Positions 46,768-53,337 of a stretch of DNA of 64,000 nucleotides are shown piece by piece. The translations under genes were made by a program, and so were the position numbers. Each line of letters starts with the position of its first letter. Within the stretch, counting starts at the first letter, position 1. The stretch is from Streptomyces gossypii. Lineage in GTDB: Bacteria > Actinomycetota > Actinomycetes > Streptomycetales > Streptomycetaceae. The DNA lies in the NCBI RefSeq assembly GCF_025165795.1, contig NZ_JAJAGO010000015.1, positions 1-64,000 on the forward strand. Reading direction: 5' to 3'. The notes under the pieces are model-generated. The model saw only the letters and a list, made by a program, of their open reading frames with translations, was not told the origin of the DNA and searched no databases.

Positions 46768-47952
46768 ATGCCCGTACCTGACGACGACCGCACCGGCGCC
46801 CGCATCGCGATGTACCGCAAGCGCGCCGGGCTCACGCAACAGGGCCTCGCGCAGCGCATCCCCTACAGCTACAGCATGCTCCACCAAGTGGAGACCGGCC
46901 ACAAAGCGGCATCTCCCCAACTGGTCGCCGCAGCCGCCCGGGCGCTGCATGTGAACGTCTCCGACCTGACAGGAACGCCCGCACGCAGCCTGCTGCCCGA
47001 CCACGTCGCTGATGTCATCCGCCCCATCCGCGAAGCACTCGACCTGTACGACCTCCCAGCTGATCCACATATTCCGATCGGCCCCGCCGGTGAACTGTTC
47101 AAGGCAGCCGACACGCTGTGCCGAGACGTCCGAGGCGCACGGCTGCATCAGGCTGCCGCGCTTCTACCCGGTGTCCTCGCGGACCTCATGGTGACGTGCC
47201 GGGAAGAGGGCAGCACAGAACGATGGAGAGCACTCGCCTCCGCGTACCGATCAGCACATGACGTTGCGCGGAAACTCGGCCGGGATGATCTCGCCTGCCT
47301 GGCACTGGACAGGATGGGGTGGGCCGCGGAACGTGCCTCTGATCCCGTGCTGTCCGCGATCCGGCAGTACATGCGGGCGTTGTCCTACCGATCCCGGTCG
47401 GCGGACCACTCGATCGGCCTGCGGCTGGTGGCTGACGGGCACCGGCTGCTGGAGCAGGCGGAGGCCAGCCGTGATCGGCAGGTTGTCGTGGGGCAGTTGC
47501 ACCTGGGCGCGGCGGTGCTCGCGGCTCGTGCTGCCGACAAGACCGGGGCCGTCGGGCACCTCGAAGAGGCGAAGGATGTGGCCAGGAAAACGGGTGAGGC
47601 TGGCCGGGTGCATTGGCTGTCGTTCGGCCCGGCGAACGTGGGGGCGCACGAGACGTACGTGCGGTTGGAGCTGCGGCAGTTCGACAAGGCGTTCACCGTG
47701 GCCCGCGCGGTTCGTCCCCCTCGTGGGTGGGCGACTTCCCGCAAGGCGGCTCACCTGGTCGACCGGGCCCGGGCCGAGATGGAGACCGGACGGACGGAGC
47801 GGGCGCTCGGGTCTCTGATGGAGGCCCGGGAGATGGCGCCGCAGCAGACGCGCTATCACCCGCGTGTGCGTGAGACGGTGCGGGCTTTGCTGCACCTGCG
47901 GCGGCAGTCGCCGGACAACCTGTCGCGCATTGCGTCGTGGGTGGGTGTTTAG
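46768..47952 (+). CDS. XRE-family transcriptional regulator with helical-repeat C-terminus
   Basis: 394 residues. The N-terminal helix-turn-helix is GARIAMYRKRAGLTQQGLAQRIPYSYSMLHQVETGHKAAS. A long alpha-helical TPR-like region follows (LACLALDRMGWAAERASDPVLSAIRQYMRAL, AVLAARAADKTGAVGHLEEAK), as in many Streptomyces XRE regulators with tetratricopeptide-like sensory domains. The ATG at 46768 follows GGAACGGAG, and an upstream in-frame ATG (46684) would collide with the flavoprotein start. Gene order suggests control of the flavoprotein and of the trio downstream. Confidence 0.88.
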   Translation: MPVPDDDRTGARIAMYRKRAGLTQQGLAQRIPYSYSMLHQVETGHKAASPQLVAAAARALHVNVSDLTGTPARSLLPDHVADVIRPIREALDLYDLPADPHIPIGPAGELFKAADTLCRDVRGARLHQAAALLPGVLADLMVTCREEGSTERWRALASAYRSAHDVARKLGRDDLACLALDRMGWAAERASDPVLSAIRQYMRALSYRSRSADHSIGLRLVADGHRLLEQAEASRDRQVVVGQLHLGAAVLAARAADKTGAVGHLEEAKDVARKTGEAGRVHWLSFGPANVGAHETYVRLELRQFDKAFTVARAVRPPRGWATSRKAAHLVDRARAEMETGRTERALGSLMEAREMAPQQTRYHPRVRETVRALLHLRRQSPDNLSRIASWVGV

Positions 47953-47960
47953 GCGTCAGG

Positions 47961-48027
47961 TGTCACTGAAGAGTGACAGTTAGGGACCCTGCGCGCTCTT
48001 ACGTTCAGTGATGCCCCAATCACTGAA
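47961..48027 (+). promoter_or_regulatory. Array of TCACTGAA motifs before the small-gene operon
   Basis: TGTCACT-GAAG-AGTGACA (961-978) is a perfect 7-bp inverted repeat. TTCAGTGA (004-011) and TCACTGAA (020-027) form an 8-bp inverted repeat with an 8-base spacer. TCACTGAAG occurs twice in direct orientation. The first hairpin also follows the XRE stop and might terminate it. Confidence 0.5.
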
Positions 48028-48040
48028 GCTGGGAGCCCCC

Positions 48041-48394
48041 GTGTCGCCTACCCCGAGTGTTATCCCCGCCGCTTCGCCGGACACTGAAGTCGTGCGGGCC
48101 GCGATCGCCCGCGCTCAGGAGATCCTGGCGCTCCCCGGCCGCCCCGACCTTGCCCCGATCGAAGCGGAGTTGCGCGGTTACGCCGAAGCACTGCTGCCCG
48201 TGGCCGAGGCGGGGACCGCCAAGCTGTGGCGCGGCAGCCTGAAATGGTGGCAGCGCCGCTCACGCCTGGACATCGTCCACCGCACACTGGCCCAGCCGCC
48301 CCCCACCGACCCGCTGGCCGCACACGCCCACCTCTTCCACCTCACCGCCGACTGCCGCGTCCTCCTCAACCAGCTGGCAGGGGAAGAGTGGTGA
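48041..48394 (+). CDS. DUF6415-like small protein
   Basis: 117 residues from GTG 48041 (GGGAG five bases upstream; an earlier in-frame start at 48008 overlaps the motif array). The sequence is helical with two conserved blocks: AIARAQEILALPGRPDLAPIEAELRGYAEALLPVAE and LWRGSLKWWQRRSRLDIVHRTLAQ. I recognise it tentatively as the family often annotated DUF6415, found near XRE genes in Streptomyces. It ends in a GTGA overlap with the next gene. Confidence 0.7.
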   Translation: MSPTPSVIPAASPDTEVVRAAIARAQEILALPGRPDLAPIEAELRGYAEALLPVAEAGTAKLWRGSLKWWQRRSRLDIVHRTLAQPPPTDPLAAHAHLFHLTADCRVLLNQLAGEEW

Positions 48395-48618
48395 CCCGCG
48401 CCCGCGCGGCGGACCTCCTCAAGCCCGCCGGACCCTGCTGCCACTGCAAGCAGCACGCGGAAGAGCGCATAGCCGTCGACTACGTCGAACGCGCCTCCGG
48501 CCCCGCAGGTGAGGTGCTGGGCTGCCTCCCGTGCGCCCGGTCACTCCTGCGGTGGGGCGCCGGCCACCACTGGCTGGCCCAGGACCTTGCCGCCATCGAC
48601 AGGGAGCGCCGACGGTGA
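48391..48618 (+). CDS. Small Cys-rich hypothetical protein (zinc-binding?)
   Basis: 75 residues. CCHCKQH near the start and CLPCARSLL later make two CxxC pairs, a likely zinc ribbon. The rest is LLRWGAGHHWLAQDLAAIDRERR. The GTG start overlaps the previous stop by four bases (GTGA), and its own stop overlaps the next GTG in the same way. Function unknown. Confidence 0.72.
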   Translation: MTRARAADLLKPAGPCCHCKQHAEERIAVDYVERASGPAGEVLGCLPCARSLLRWGAGHHWLAQDLAAIDRERRR

Positions 48619-48836
48619 GCGGCCACGAGATCGTCTACGAGACGCTCACCGTCACTGCCGACTCCGTCCGCCTCGGCGACCTGGTCCACGTACACGGCGC
48701 CGAACGCCCCGTACGGAACATGCGCTCAATCGCCGGAGGCCACAAGATCCTCCTCTTCGACAGCGCCATGCCGTACCGCCTCTCGGTAAGGGCCGCGATC
48801 AACGCCCGCCGCCCGTACGCACCCTCCCCCACCTGA
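48615..48836 (+). CDS. Small hypothetical protein, third of a coupled trio
   Basis: 73 residues from GTG 48615, overlapping the previous TGA. It reads SGHEIVYETLTVTADSVRLGDLVHVHGAERPVRNMRSIAGG, then KILLFDSAMPYRLSV. The beta-rich pattern (strand, turn, strand) resembles small SH3-like or immunity-type hypothetical proteins, but I do not recognise the family. Confidence 0.7.
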   Translation: MSGHEIVYETLTVTADSVRLGDLVHVHGAERPVRNMRSIAGGHKILLFDSAMPYRLSVRAAINARRPYAPSPT

Positions 48837-49119
48837 GACCGGTTCCGGTCGCCTGCTCCCCCATGGCGGACGGCCGGAACCACCCCGCCCCGGCGGTGCT
48901 GCGGTGCACACGCGCCGCCGGACACGGACCGGGCAGCCCGCGGTCTGCACCACTCCTCCCTCCCGCCCGGCAGCCCACCCGGCGACGCACGATCAGCCGA
49001 GGGCCCTACCGCTCGAAGCCCACAGAGGCCCCGGGGCCGCGCCCGAACCGGAGCACCCGGAATCGCTCGGGACCAGCGCGTTTCCGGCCCTGCTTTGAGA
49101 ACCGTCGAAGCAATCCCAG
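48837..49119. other. Non-coding or decayed stretch after the trio
   Basis: About 280 bp. A plus-strand frame from 48864 contains LRCTRAAGHGPGSP, which resembles the C-x-x-AGH motif of small Streptomyces proteins, but it soon degenerates into Pro/Arg. Treated as a decayed gene or spacer. Confidence 0.4.
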
Positions 49120-49149
49120 AACGCCCCCGCCACAATCGGCGGGGGCGTT
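49120..49149. terminator. Bidirectional terminator
   Basis: A perfect 12-bp stem AACGCCCCCGCC / GGCGGGGGCGTT with a six-base loop lies between the plus-strand trio and the minus-strand small genes. Confidence 0.85.
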
Positions 49150-49160
49150 GCTTTGCTTGC

Positions 49161-49343
49161 TCAGTGGCGGAGGTGCCGGAACGATTCCAGCATTCGCAGC
49201 GCGGAGTTAAGCATCGGACGGTAGCCAGGGCAGGGACGCTCAGTGGGCCGTGCCACCACTTCCCAGCACGCCATACAGCGCTTCACCCCGACATGCTCCG
49301 GGTCGCTCTCCACGCTGCCGCCGCACCGGGGGCACTCCTGCAT
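49161..49343 (-). CDS. Small zinc-ribbon hypothetical protein, 60 aa
   Basis: MQECPRCGGSVESDPEHVGVKRCMACWEVV has two CxxC pairs. The rest is PCPGYRPMLNSALRMLESFRHLRH. It starts nine bases after the DUF397 stop on the same strand, so it is in that operon. Confidence 0.7.
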   Translation of the reverse strand: MQECPRCGGSVESDPEHVGVKRCMACWEVVARPTERPCPGYRPMLNSALRMLESFRHLRH

Positions 49344-49352
49344 GACGACTCC

Positions 49353-49562
49353 CTACGCCGTGACGTCGAATTCCCCCAGCTTGGCGCCACCCAGGAAGTC
49401 GGTCCACTCGTCGGCGGTGAACTCTACCGTCCGGCCGGTAACGGTGCTGCGGACTGCCACCTTGCCGGGCACGTTCGTCGCGACCTCCACACACCGAGGG
49501 TCGTTGTTGTTGTACTGGCAGGCGCTGGACGTGCGGAACTCGAACTCGGGAACTGCGGTCAT
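49353..49562 (-). CDS. DUF397 domain protein
   Basis: 69 residues. FRTSSACQYNNNDPRCVEVATNVPGKVAVRSTV and FTADEWTDFLGGAKLGEFDV are the typical DUF397 pattern (usually SS..C..N..CVEVA and F....W..F). In Streptomyces DUF397 proteins usually accompany an XRE-DUF5753 regulator (WhiJ/AbaA type) and may work as a toxin-antitoxin-like or signalling pair. The WhiJ-like gene here lies 1.2 kb away. Confidence 0.85.
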   Translation of the reverse strand: MTAVPEFEFRTSSACQYNNNDPRCVEVATNVPGKVAVRSTVTGRTVEFTADEWTDFLGGAKLGEFDVTA

Positions 49563-49612
49563 CGTTCGTATCCCTTCGCCGTGAGTGCGGGAAAGCGGTC
49601 CCCGCGCCGAAC

Positions 49613-49677
49613 CCGCCCCTGCCGGGATCTCGAACGGACACGAGGGGAGTCCGTTTCAGTACGTCCGGCAGGGGCGG
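49613..49677. repeat. Nested inverted repeats between small genes
   Basis: A perfect 13-bp outer stem CCGCCCCTGCCGG (613-625) / CCGGCAGGGGCGG (665-677) encloses a 7-bp inner stem AACGGAC (633-639) / GTCCGTT (649-655). It lies between the DUF397 gene and the short gene at 49688-49795. It may be a terminator or a structured leader. Confidence 0.7.
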
Positions 49678-49687
49678 AGAATGGGGG

Positions 49688-49795
49688 TCACCATCTGATC
49701 GGGTCCAATGTGCCGCCCGAGCAGGTGGGGCACGGAACCTTGAAGGTGCGGTCGCACGTCTCGCACCCCTCGAACGCAAAAGGCAATCGGGACAC
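49688..49795 (-). CDS. Very short Cys-rich protein, 35 aa
   Basis: A GTG start at 49795 encodes MSRLPFAFEGCETCDRTF, then KVPCPTCSGGTLDPIRW. Two CxxC pairs with aromatic ends and normal codon bias support it. An in-frame stop lies just upstream, so it cannot be longer. The ribosome site is weak. Function unknown; it may be the first gene of the DUF397 operon. Confidence 0.45.
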   Translation of the reverse strand: MSRLPFAFEGCETCDRTFKVPCPTCSGGTLDPIRW

Positions 49796-50024
49796 CTACG
49801 GTCGCGCGGGCCGATGTCGCGCGCCTCGCTGTCGCCCACTGTTCCCGCCCTCCCGATCGATTCCGCGTCGATGTGGCGACCGTAGGAAGCGGGGCAGGCC
49901 GGGCTCCACGAACTTGCATGAGATTGCACGCCAATTCGCCCGGCTCATTGCGGTATTGACACTCTATTCCCAGCTCAAAGATGCTGGTGCAAGCCGAGCA
50001 AGTGCCTAGACCAGGGAGCCTGCC

Positions 50025-50279
50025 ATGGCCGTAGAGTTCGTTGGGATCGACCCCAACACCGACCGGGACCACTGCCCCACCGTGTGGGTGGACGCGGAAG
50101 CACAGGAGGTCTTGTTGCAGGGGTGGAAGCCGACCCCCGAGACTCAGACGGACTGCGCGGCGAGCAGCCCCGCGAACGGTCCGGTGTGCGACAGCGAGGC
50201 CATCGTCAGGATCCCGGCCCGGATGATTCCGATGCTCAGGGAGGCGTGTGATGCCGTCGAGCGTGCCCAGCTTCGCTGA
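50025..50279 (+). CDS. Small acidic hypothetical protein in the DUF6879-XRE operon
   Basis: 84 residues: MAVEFVGIDPNTDRDHCPTVWVDAEAQEVLLQGWKP, and IVRIPARMIPMLREACDAVERAQ at the end. AGGGAG lies six bases before the ATG. Its end overlaps the DUF6879 start by 29 bases, and the order small protein / DUF6879 / XRE-DUF5753 recurs in Streptomyces. Function unknown. Confidence 0.8.
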   Translation: MAVEFVGIDPNTDRDHCPTVWVDAEAQEVLLQGWKPTPETQTDCAASSPANGPVCDSEAIVRIPARMIPMLREACDAVERAQLR

Positions 50280-50766
50280 GCTGCTCGGCCGCTGCGAGCG
50301 GTCCGCCGTCCACCTGGAGTTGCGCGACTCCTACGCCGCCACGGACCGGTTCGAGGCGTGGAAGCGTGGGGAGCGGATCAACTGGGAGAACCGCGAGTCC
50401 TGGTGGCATCCCTACGACCAGTTGATCGCTGGCAGCGTCGCCAGGGGCGTGGTGATCCGAAGGGCACGGGTGATCTCCGAGCCGGTCTCGGAGTACATTC
50501 GCTGGGAGCACTACGTCACTCACGCCAACGTCACGGCTGGGGAACAAGTCCGATGGCTGCCCCGGCGACAAGCCACAACCATCCCTCTGCCAGGCAACGA
50601 CTTCTGGCTGTTCGATGACGCGCTGCTCCGGGTCCACCACTTCTCAGGTGACGGCGTGGTGGTGGAGGACGAGATCACGGCCGATCCGGAGGCTGTGAAA
50701 CTGTGCTCCGCTGCGTTTGAAACGGTCTGGGAGCGAGCGATCCCGCACCACCGGTACAAGGTCTGA
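50251..50766 (+). CDS. DUF6879 family protein
   Basis: 171 residues. SFAELLGRCERSAVHLELRDSYAATDRFEAWKRG, then VIRRARVISEPVSEYIRWEHYVTHANVTAGEQVRWLPRR and NDFWLFDDALLRVHHFSGDG, are the pattern of the family now called DUF6879. In Streptomyces it sits beside XRE-DUF5753 genes and is thought to be a partner in a toxin-antitoxin-like or signalling module. The ATG at 50251 is favoured over GTG 50248 by spacing to AGGGAGG. Confidence 0.78.
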   Translation: MPSSVPSFAELLGRCERSAVHLELRDSYAATDRFEAWKRGERINWENRESWWHPYDQLIAGSVARGVVIRRARVISEPVSEYIRWEHYVTHANVTAGEQVRWLPRRQATTIPLPGNDFWLFDDALLRVHHFSGDGVVVEDEITADPEAVKLCSAAFETVWERAIPHHRYKV

Positions 50767-50780
50767 CGAAAGTCAGCTCC

Positions 50781-51629
50781 ATGCCCCCGCACCCCTCGTC
50801 ACGCGTTCAGAATGCCCGCGAAGCCCTGGCCGGCCGCCTGCGTGAGATCCGGAAAGACGCGGGGATCAGCGGGCGGGAGCTGGCTGTCAGGTGCGGTTGG
50901 TCCGAGTCGAAGTCGTCCCGGATCGAGAACGTCAAGACGCCCCCGTCCGATGCCGATATCCGGGCGTGGTGCCGGGCCTGTGCCGCCGAGGGCCAGGCCC
51001 CGGACCTGATCGCGGCCAACCGGCAGTCTGCCGAAGCGCATGTGGAGTGGAAGCGACTCCAGCGGACCGGCCTCCGGCGGCTTCAAGAGAGCACCGGCGA
51101 CCTGTACCAACAAACTAAGACGTTCCGTGTCTACGTAGCCGACGTGATCCCTGGCTTCCTTCAGACACCGGGGTACGCCTCGGCCCTGCTGTCCTCCATC
51201 GCGGACTTCCGAGGAACACCGGACGACGTGAGCGAAGCTGTGGCGGCTCGGATACGGCGTAACGAGGTGCTGAAAATGGGCGGGTGCCGGTTCTCCTTCG
51301 TGTTGGAGGAGTCGGTGCTGCGGTACCGCTTGTGCGCCCCCGAAACCATGGCGGCTCAACTCGGCCACCTGCTCGGGATCATGGACCTTCAGAACGTCGC
51401 CGTGGGCATCGTTCCGTTCTCGGAGCAACGGGCAGTGTGGCCGATGCCGACCTTTACCATCTTCGACGCCCGAAGGGTGCACGCCGACACCCTGGAGGCC
51501 GCCTCCACGCTCACGCAGCCCAGCCAGGTCGAGCTGTACGGCCGCGCCTTTGAACGTCTCTCGCAGCAGGCTGCACGGGGTTCGGCAGCACGCTCCCTCA
51601 TCGCGGATGCGGTGGCATCCCTGAGCTGA
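50781..51629 (+). CDS. WhiJ-like XRE regulator with DUF5753 domain
   Basis: 282 residues. The helix-turn-helix is about 12-75 (LREIRKDAGISGRELAVRCGWSESKSSRIEN). The DUF5753 sensory domain follows (TKTFRVYVADVIPGFLQTPGYASALL, RRNEVLKMGGCRFSFVLEESVLRYRL, AVGIVPFSEQRAVWPMPTFTIFDARRVHADTLEA). Family members (WhiJ, Scr1) act with DUF397 or DUF6879 partners in development. The gene ends 15 bp before the right direct repeat of the island. Confidence 0.9.
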   Translation: MPPHPSSRVQNAREALAGRLREIRKDAGISGRELAVRCGWSESKSSRIENVKTPPSDADIRAWCRACAAEGQAPDLIAANRQSAEAHVEWKRLQRTGLRRLQESTGDLYQQTKTFRVYVADVIPGFLQTPGYASALLSSIADFRGTPDDVSEAVAARIRRNEVLKMGGCRFSFVLEESVLRYRLCAPETMAAQLGHLLGIMDLQNVAVGIVPFSEQRAVWPMPTFTIFDARRVHADTLEAASTLTQPSQVELYGRAFERLSQQAARGSAARSLIADAVASLS

Positions 51630-51644
51630 CCAGCGATGGCGGCA

Positions 51645-51678
51645 CCAGCGGATCGTCATGGCCCGCAATCTGCCGTAG
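51645..51678. repeat. attR-like direct repeat
   Basis: Matches 45388-45421 at 30 of 34 bases, with the same 17-base core at 51652-51668. It still encodes QRIVMARNLP and a stop without any upstream dehydrogenase sequence. All four differences are silent or in the wobble/stop position apart from a C/G change before the core. Confidence 0.7.
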
Positions 51679-51687
51679 CTTCCCCGG

Positions 51688-51728
51688 CATGCCAAGGAGC
51701 CCCCACTCGGCGGGGGCTCCTTGGCATG
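51688..51728. terminator. Strong bidirectional terminator
   Basis: A perfect 17-bp stem (CATGCCAAGGAGCCCCC / GGGGGCTCCTTGGCATG) lies just outside the right repeat and 43 bp after the LPMO stop. It would have been the native terminator of the dehydrogenase before insertion of the island. Confidence 0.85.
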
Positions 51729-51771
51729 TCAGGTTGGCGTACCAGGCCCAGCGGCGTCAGGCCCAGCCGTG

Positions 51772-52674
51772 TCAGGCCTTGCGGCGGCGGAGGAGCAGGA
51801 AGCAGGCGGCGGTGACGCCGACTGCCGTCACACCGAAGAGGCCCTGTTGGAGGGCGCTGTCGCCACCGGTGGAGACGGCGGCCTTGTCGGCGCTCTGCGC
51901 GAGGGTCTTGTCCCGGATGGCGTCCGCCTCGCCCGGGACGTCGCCGCCGTGGCCGTGGTGGGACACGGTGGACTTGGACTCTCCGGCGTCGACCTGCTTC
52001 TCGGTGGGCGCCTTCGGAGCCGCGGCGTTCTGCCCGCCCTGGCCGAAGACCACGTCGGAGCAGCTGTAGAACGCCTCGGTGCTGTCATTGCGCTGCCAGA
52101 TCTTGTACAGCAGGTGGCGGCCGGACCTGTCCGGCAGGGTGCCGGAGAAGTTGTAGTAGCCGCTGGACGCGGTCTTGGCGACGTTGGTCTTCGCCACCGG
52201 GGTGGATTCCAGGTCGGACCACTTCAGCGGCTTCGTCGGGTCGTAGCTGTCCTTGGTGATGTACACGGTCATGGTGCCGGGATGGGCCGCGGTGACGCGG
52301 TACTTGAAGTCGATGGCGCCGGAGGACACGTTCGTGGCGGGCCAGTCGGTGCGGGCCCAGTCCAGCGCCTTGTACTTCTCGCGGTTCGCCGAGCAGAGCT
52401 TGCCGTCCGGAATGATCTGCTGGTGCCGGCCGGCGGCGTTGGCGATGTTCACCTCGTTCCAGTCGTACAGCGGCTGAGTGCCGGTCTGGGCGACGAGGTC
52501 CTTGCACACCTGCGACTTCGGGTTCTCGGGGCCTTCCGCGTAGCAGGCCCCGACGCGGCTGACGGGGTTGAACATCGTGCCGTGCGCACTCGCCTGGCCT
52601 GGCGCGATCGAGACGAGCAACGCGGACACGGCACCGAGCGCCCCCAAAGAGGCGGCCTTGCGTCGAGCGGACAT
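51772..52674 (-). CDS. AA10 LPMO with C-terminal wall/membrane anchor
   Basis: 300 residues. The signal peptide ends GQASA, before HGTMFNPVSRVGACYAEG, so His1 is the copper ligand. The second brace His lies in FKYRVTAAHPGTMTVYI. The core ends STEAFYSCSDVVF. A charged linker (PKAPTEKQVDAGESKSTVSHHGHGG) leads to AAVSTGG, a membrane helix (LFGVTAVGVTAACFLLL) and RRRKA. This is a cell-wall sorting layout like sortase E substrates (LAxTG), but the motif is degenerate. The substrate class (cellulose or chitin) is open; the early disulfide-rich loop resembles cellulose-active members. Confidence 0.92.
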   Translation of the reverse strand: MSARRKAASLGALGAVSALLVSIAPGQASAHGTMFNPVSRVGACYAEGPENPKSQVCKDLVAQTGTQPLYDWNEVNIANAAGRHQQIIPDGKLCSANREKYKALDWARTDWPATNVSSGAIDFKYRVTAAHPGTMTVYITKDSYDPTKPLKWSDLESTPVAKTNVAKTASSGYYNFSGTLPDRSGRHLLYKIWQRNDSTEAFYSCSDVVFGQGGQNAAAPKAPTEKQVDAGESKSTVSHHGHGGDVPGEADAIRDKTLAQSADKAAVSTGGDSALQQGLFGVTAVGVTAACFLLLRRRKA

Positions 52675-52743
52675 GTCGGAACTCCATTCTGCTGTGCAGG
52701 GGGACAGAGATGAAGAACGGCCTCCTGGCGGCGCGTGAAAAGA

Positions 52744-52772
52744 GAATTGCATTGGCCTAGACCAAATAACAA
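52744..52772 (-). promoter_or_regulatory. Promoter region of the second LPMO with DasR-box-like palindrome
   Basis: TTGGTCTAGGCCAA (minus strand) lies about 77 bp before the LPMO start. It matches 12 of 16 positions of the DasR site on my count and sits between TTGTTA and a weak CAATTC spaced 17 bases. The placement equals that of the first LPMO promoter. Confidence 0.55.
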
Positions 52773-52836
52773 GAGGTCTGCACCAGCCCGCTCCCACCGG
52801 CATCAACCCCCGCCCGCGCCCGAGAAGACGACCGTC

Positions 52837-53052
52837 ATGGTCGACGAAAGCGGCCTGGCGCTGATCAAAGAGGCCGCCCGGCGGGAGGGCCGGCCGGAAT
52901 CGGAATACTTCCGGGAGGCCTTCCACCTCGCCGCCCTCCGTACCCAGCGCTGGGACGAGGACTGGGACATCCCGCGCCTGGACTTCGGCCACCCGGTCAC
53001 TCCGGAGGAGGTCCACCAGGCCGCATCCGAGGCGATGGCGGACACGGAATGA
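52837..53052 (+). CDS. VapB-like antitoxin
   Basis: 71 residues: MVDESGLALIKEAARREGRPESEYFREAFHLAALRTQRWD, a ribbon-helix-helix type N-terminus, then DEDWDIPRLDFGHPVTPEEVHQAASEAMAD. The stop overlaps the PIN-domain start by four bases (ATGA), the usual antitoxin-toxin coupling. The partner toxin is broken. Confidence 0.75.
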   Translation: MVDESGLALIKEAARREGRPESEYFREAFHLAALRTQRWDEDWDIPRLDFGHPVTPEEVHQAASEAMADTE

Positions 53053-53217
53053 TCATCATCGGCGACACCTCCGGGCTCGTCGCCGCGCTCAACACCTCGG
53101 ACCCTGAGCACGAAGCGGCCCGCACCGCCCTGCGCACAGCCGCGCTCACCGCGACCTCCGCGCGATCACCCCGCTCACCGGCCACCACGCCTTCCGGCTC
53201 CTTCCCGACGGCCTGTA
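53049..53217 (+). pseudogene. VapC-like PIN toxin with internal deletion
   Basis: The first residues MIIIGDTSGLVAALNTSDPEHEAARTALR are the PIN N-terminus with the first catalytic Asp. They join, out of frame, to a C-terminal PIN end HRDLRAITPLTGHHAFRLLPDGL with its stop at 53215-53217. The central ~75 residues with the other acidic metal ligands are missing, so no active RNase is expected. Confidence 0.75.
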
Positions 53218-53337
53218 GACGGGCGCGTATGCCGGCGAGTGTGTCGGCAATGGTGCGGTGCGGGTGCCGGGGGTCCAATGATCAGTGAGAGGTGGCCGGT
53301 CGGCGCCTCGGAGAATCCGTGAGGAACGGGGCTGATC

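Larger units (their letters stand above)
45388..51678. mobile_element. Putative degenerate integrated genomic island (about 6.26 kb)
   Basis: It is bounded by direct repeats of the dehydrogenase gene end. The contents are accessory: truncated GntR, XRE/flavoprotein, DUF6415 trio, DUF397, DUF6879, WhiJ-like XRE. Several genes have weaker GC bias than the flanking core genes. No integrase, excisionase, Rep, Tra or relaxase was found, so mobility would need help in trans, or the element has decayed. Confidence 0.6.

Noticed and set aside
48864..49098. Small plus-strand gene with CTRAAGHG motif
   Set aside because: Only the first 25 codons look protein-like; the rest is Pro/Arg-rich without conservation cues, so it was noted as possible decay only.
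45422..51644. Search for integrase, excisionase, replication or transfer genes in the island
   Set aside because: None of the frames on either strand shows tyrosine or serine recombinase motifs, RepSA or FtsK-like domains; therefore the island is called degenerate or non-autonomous.
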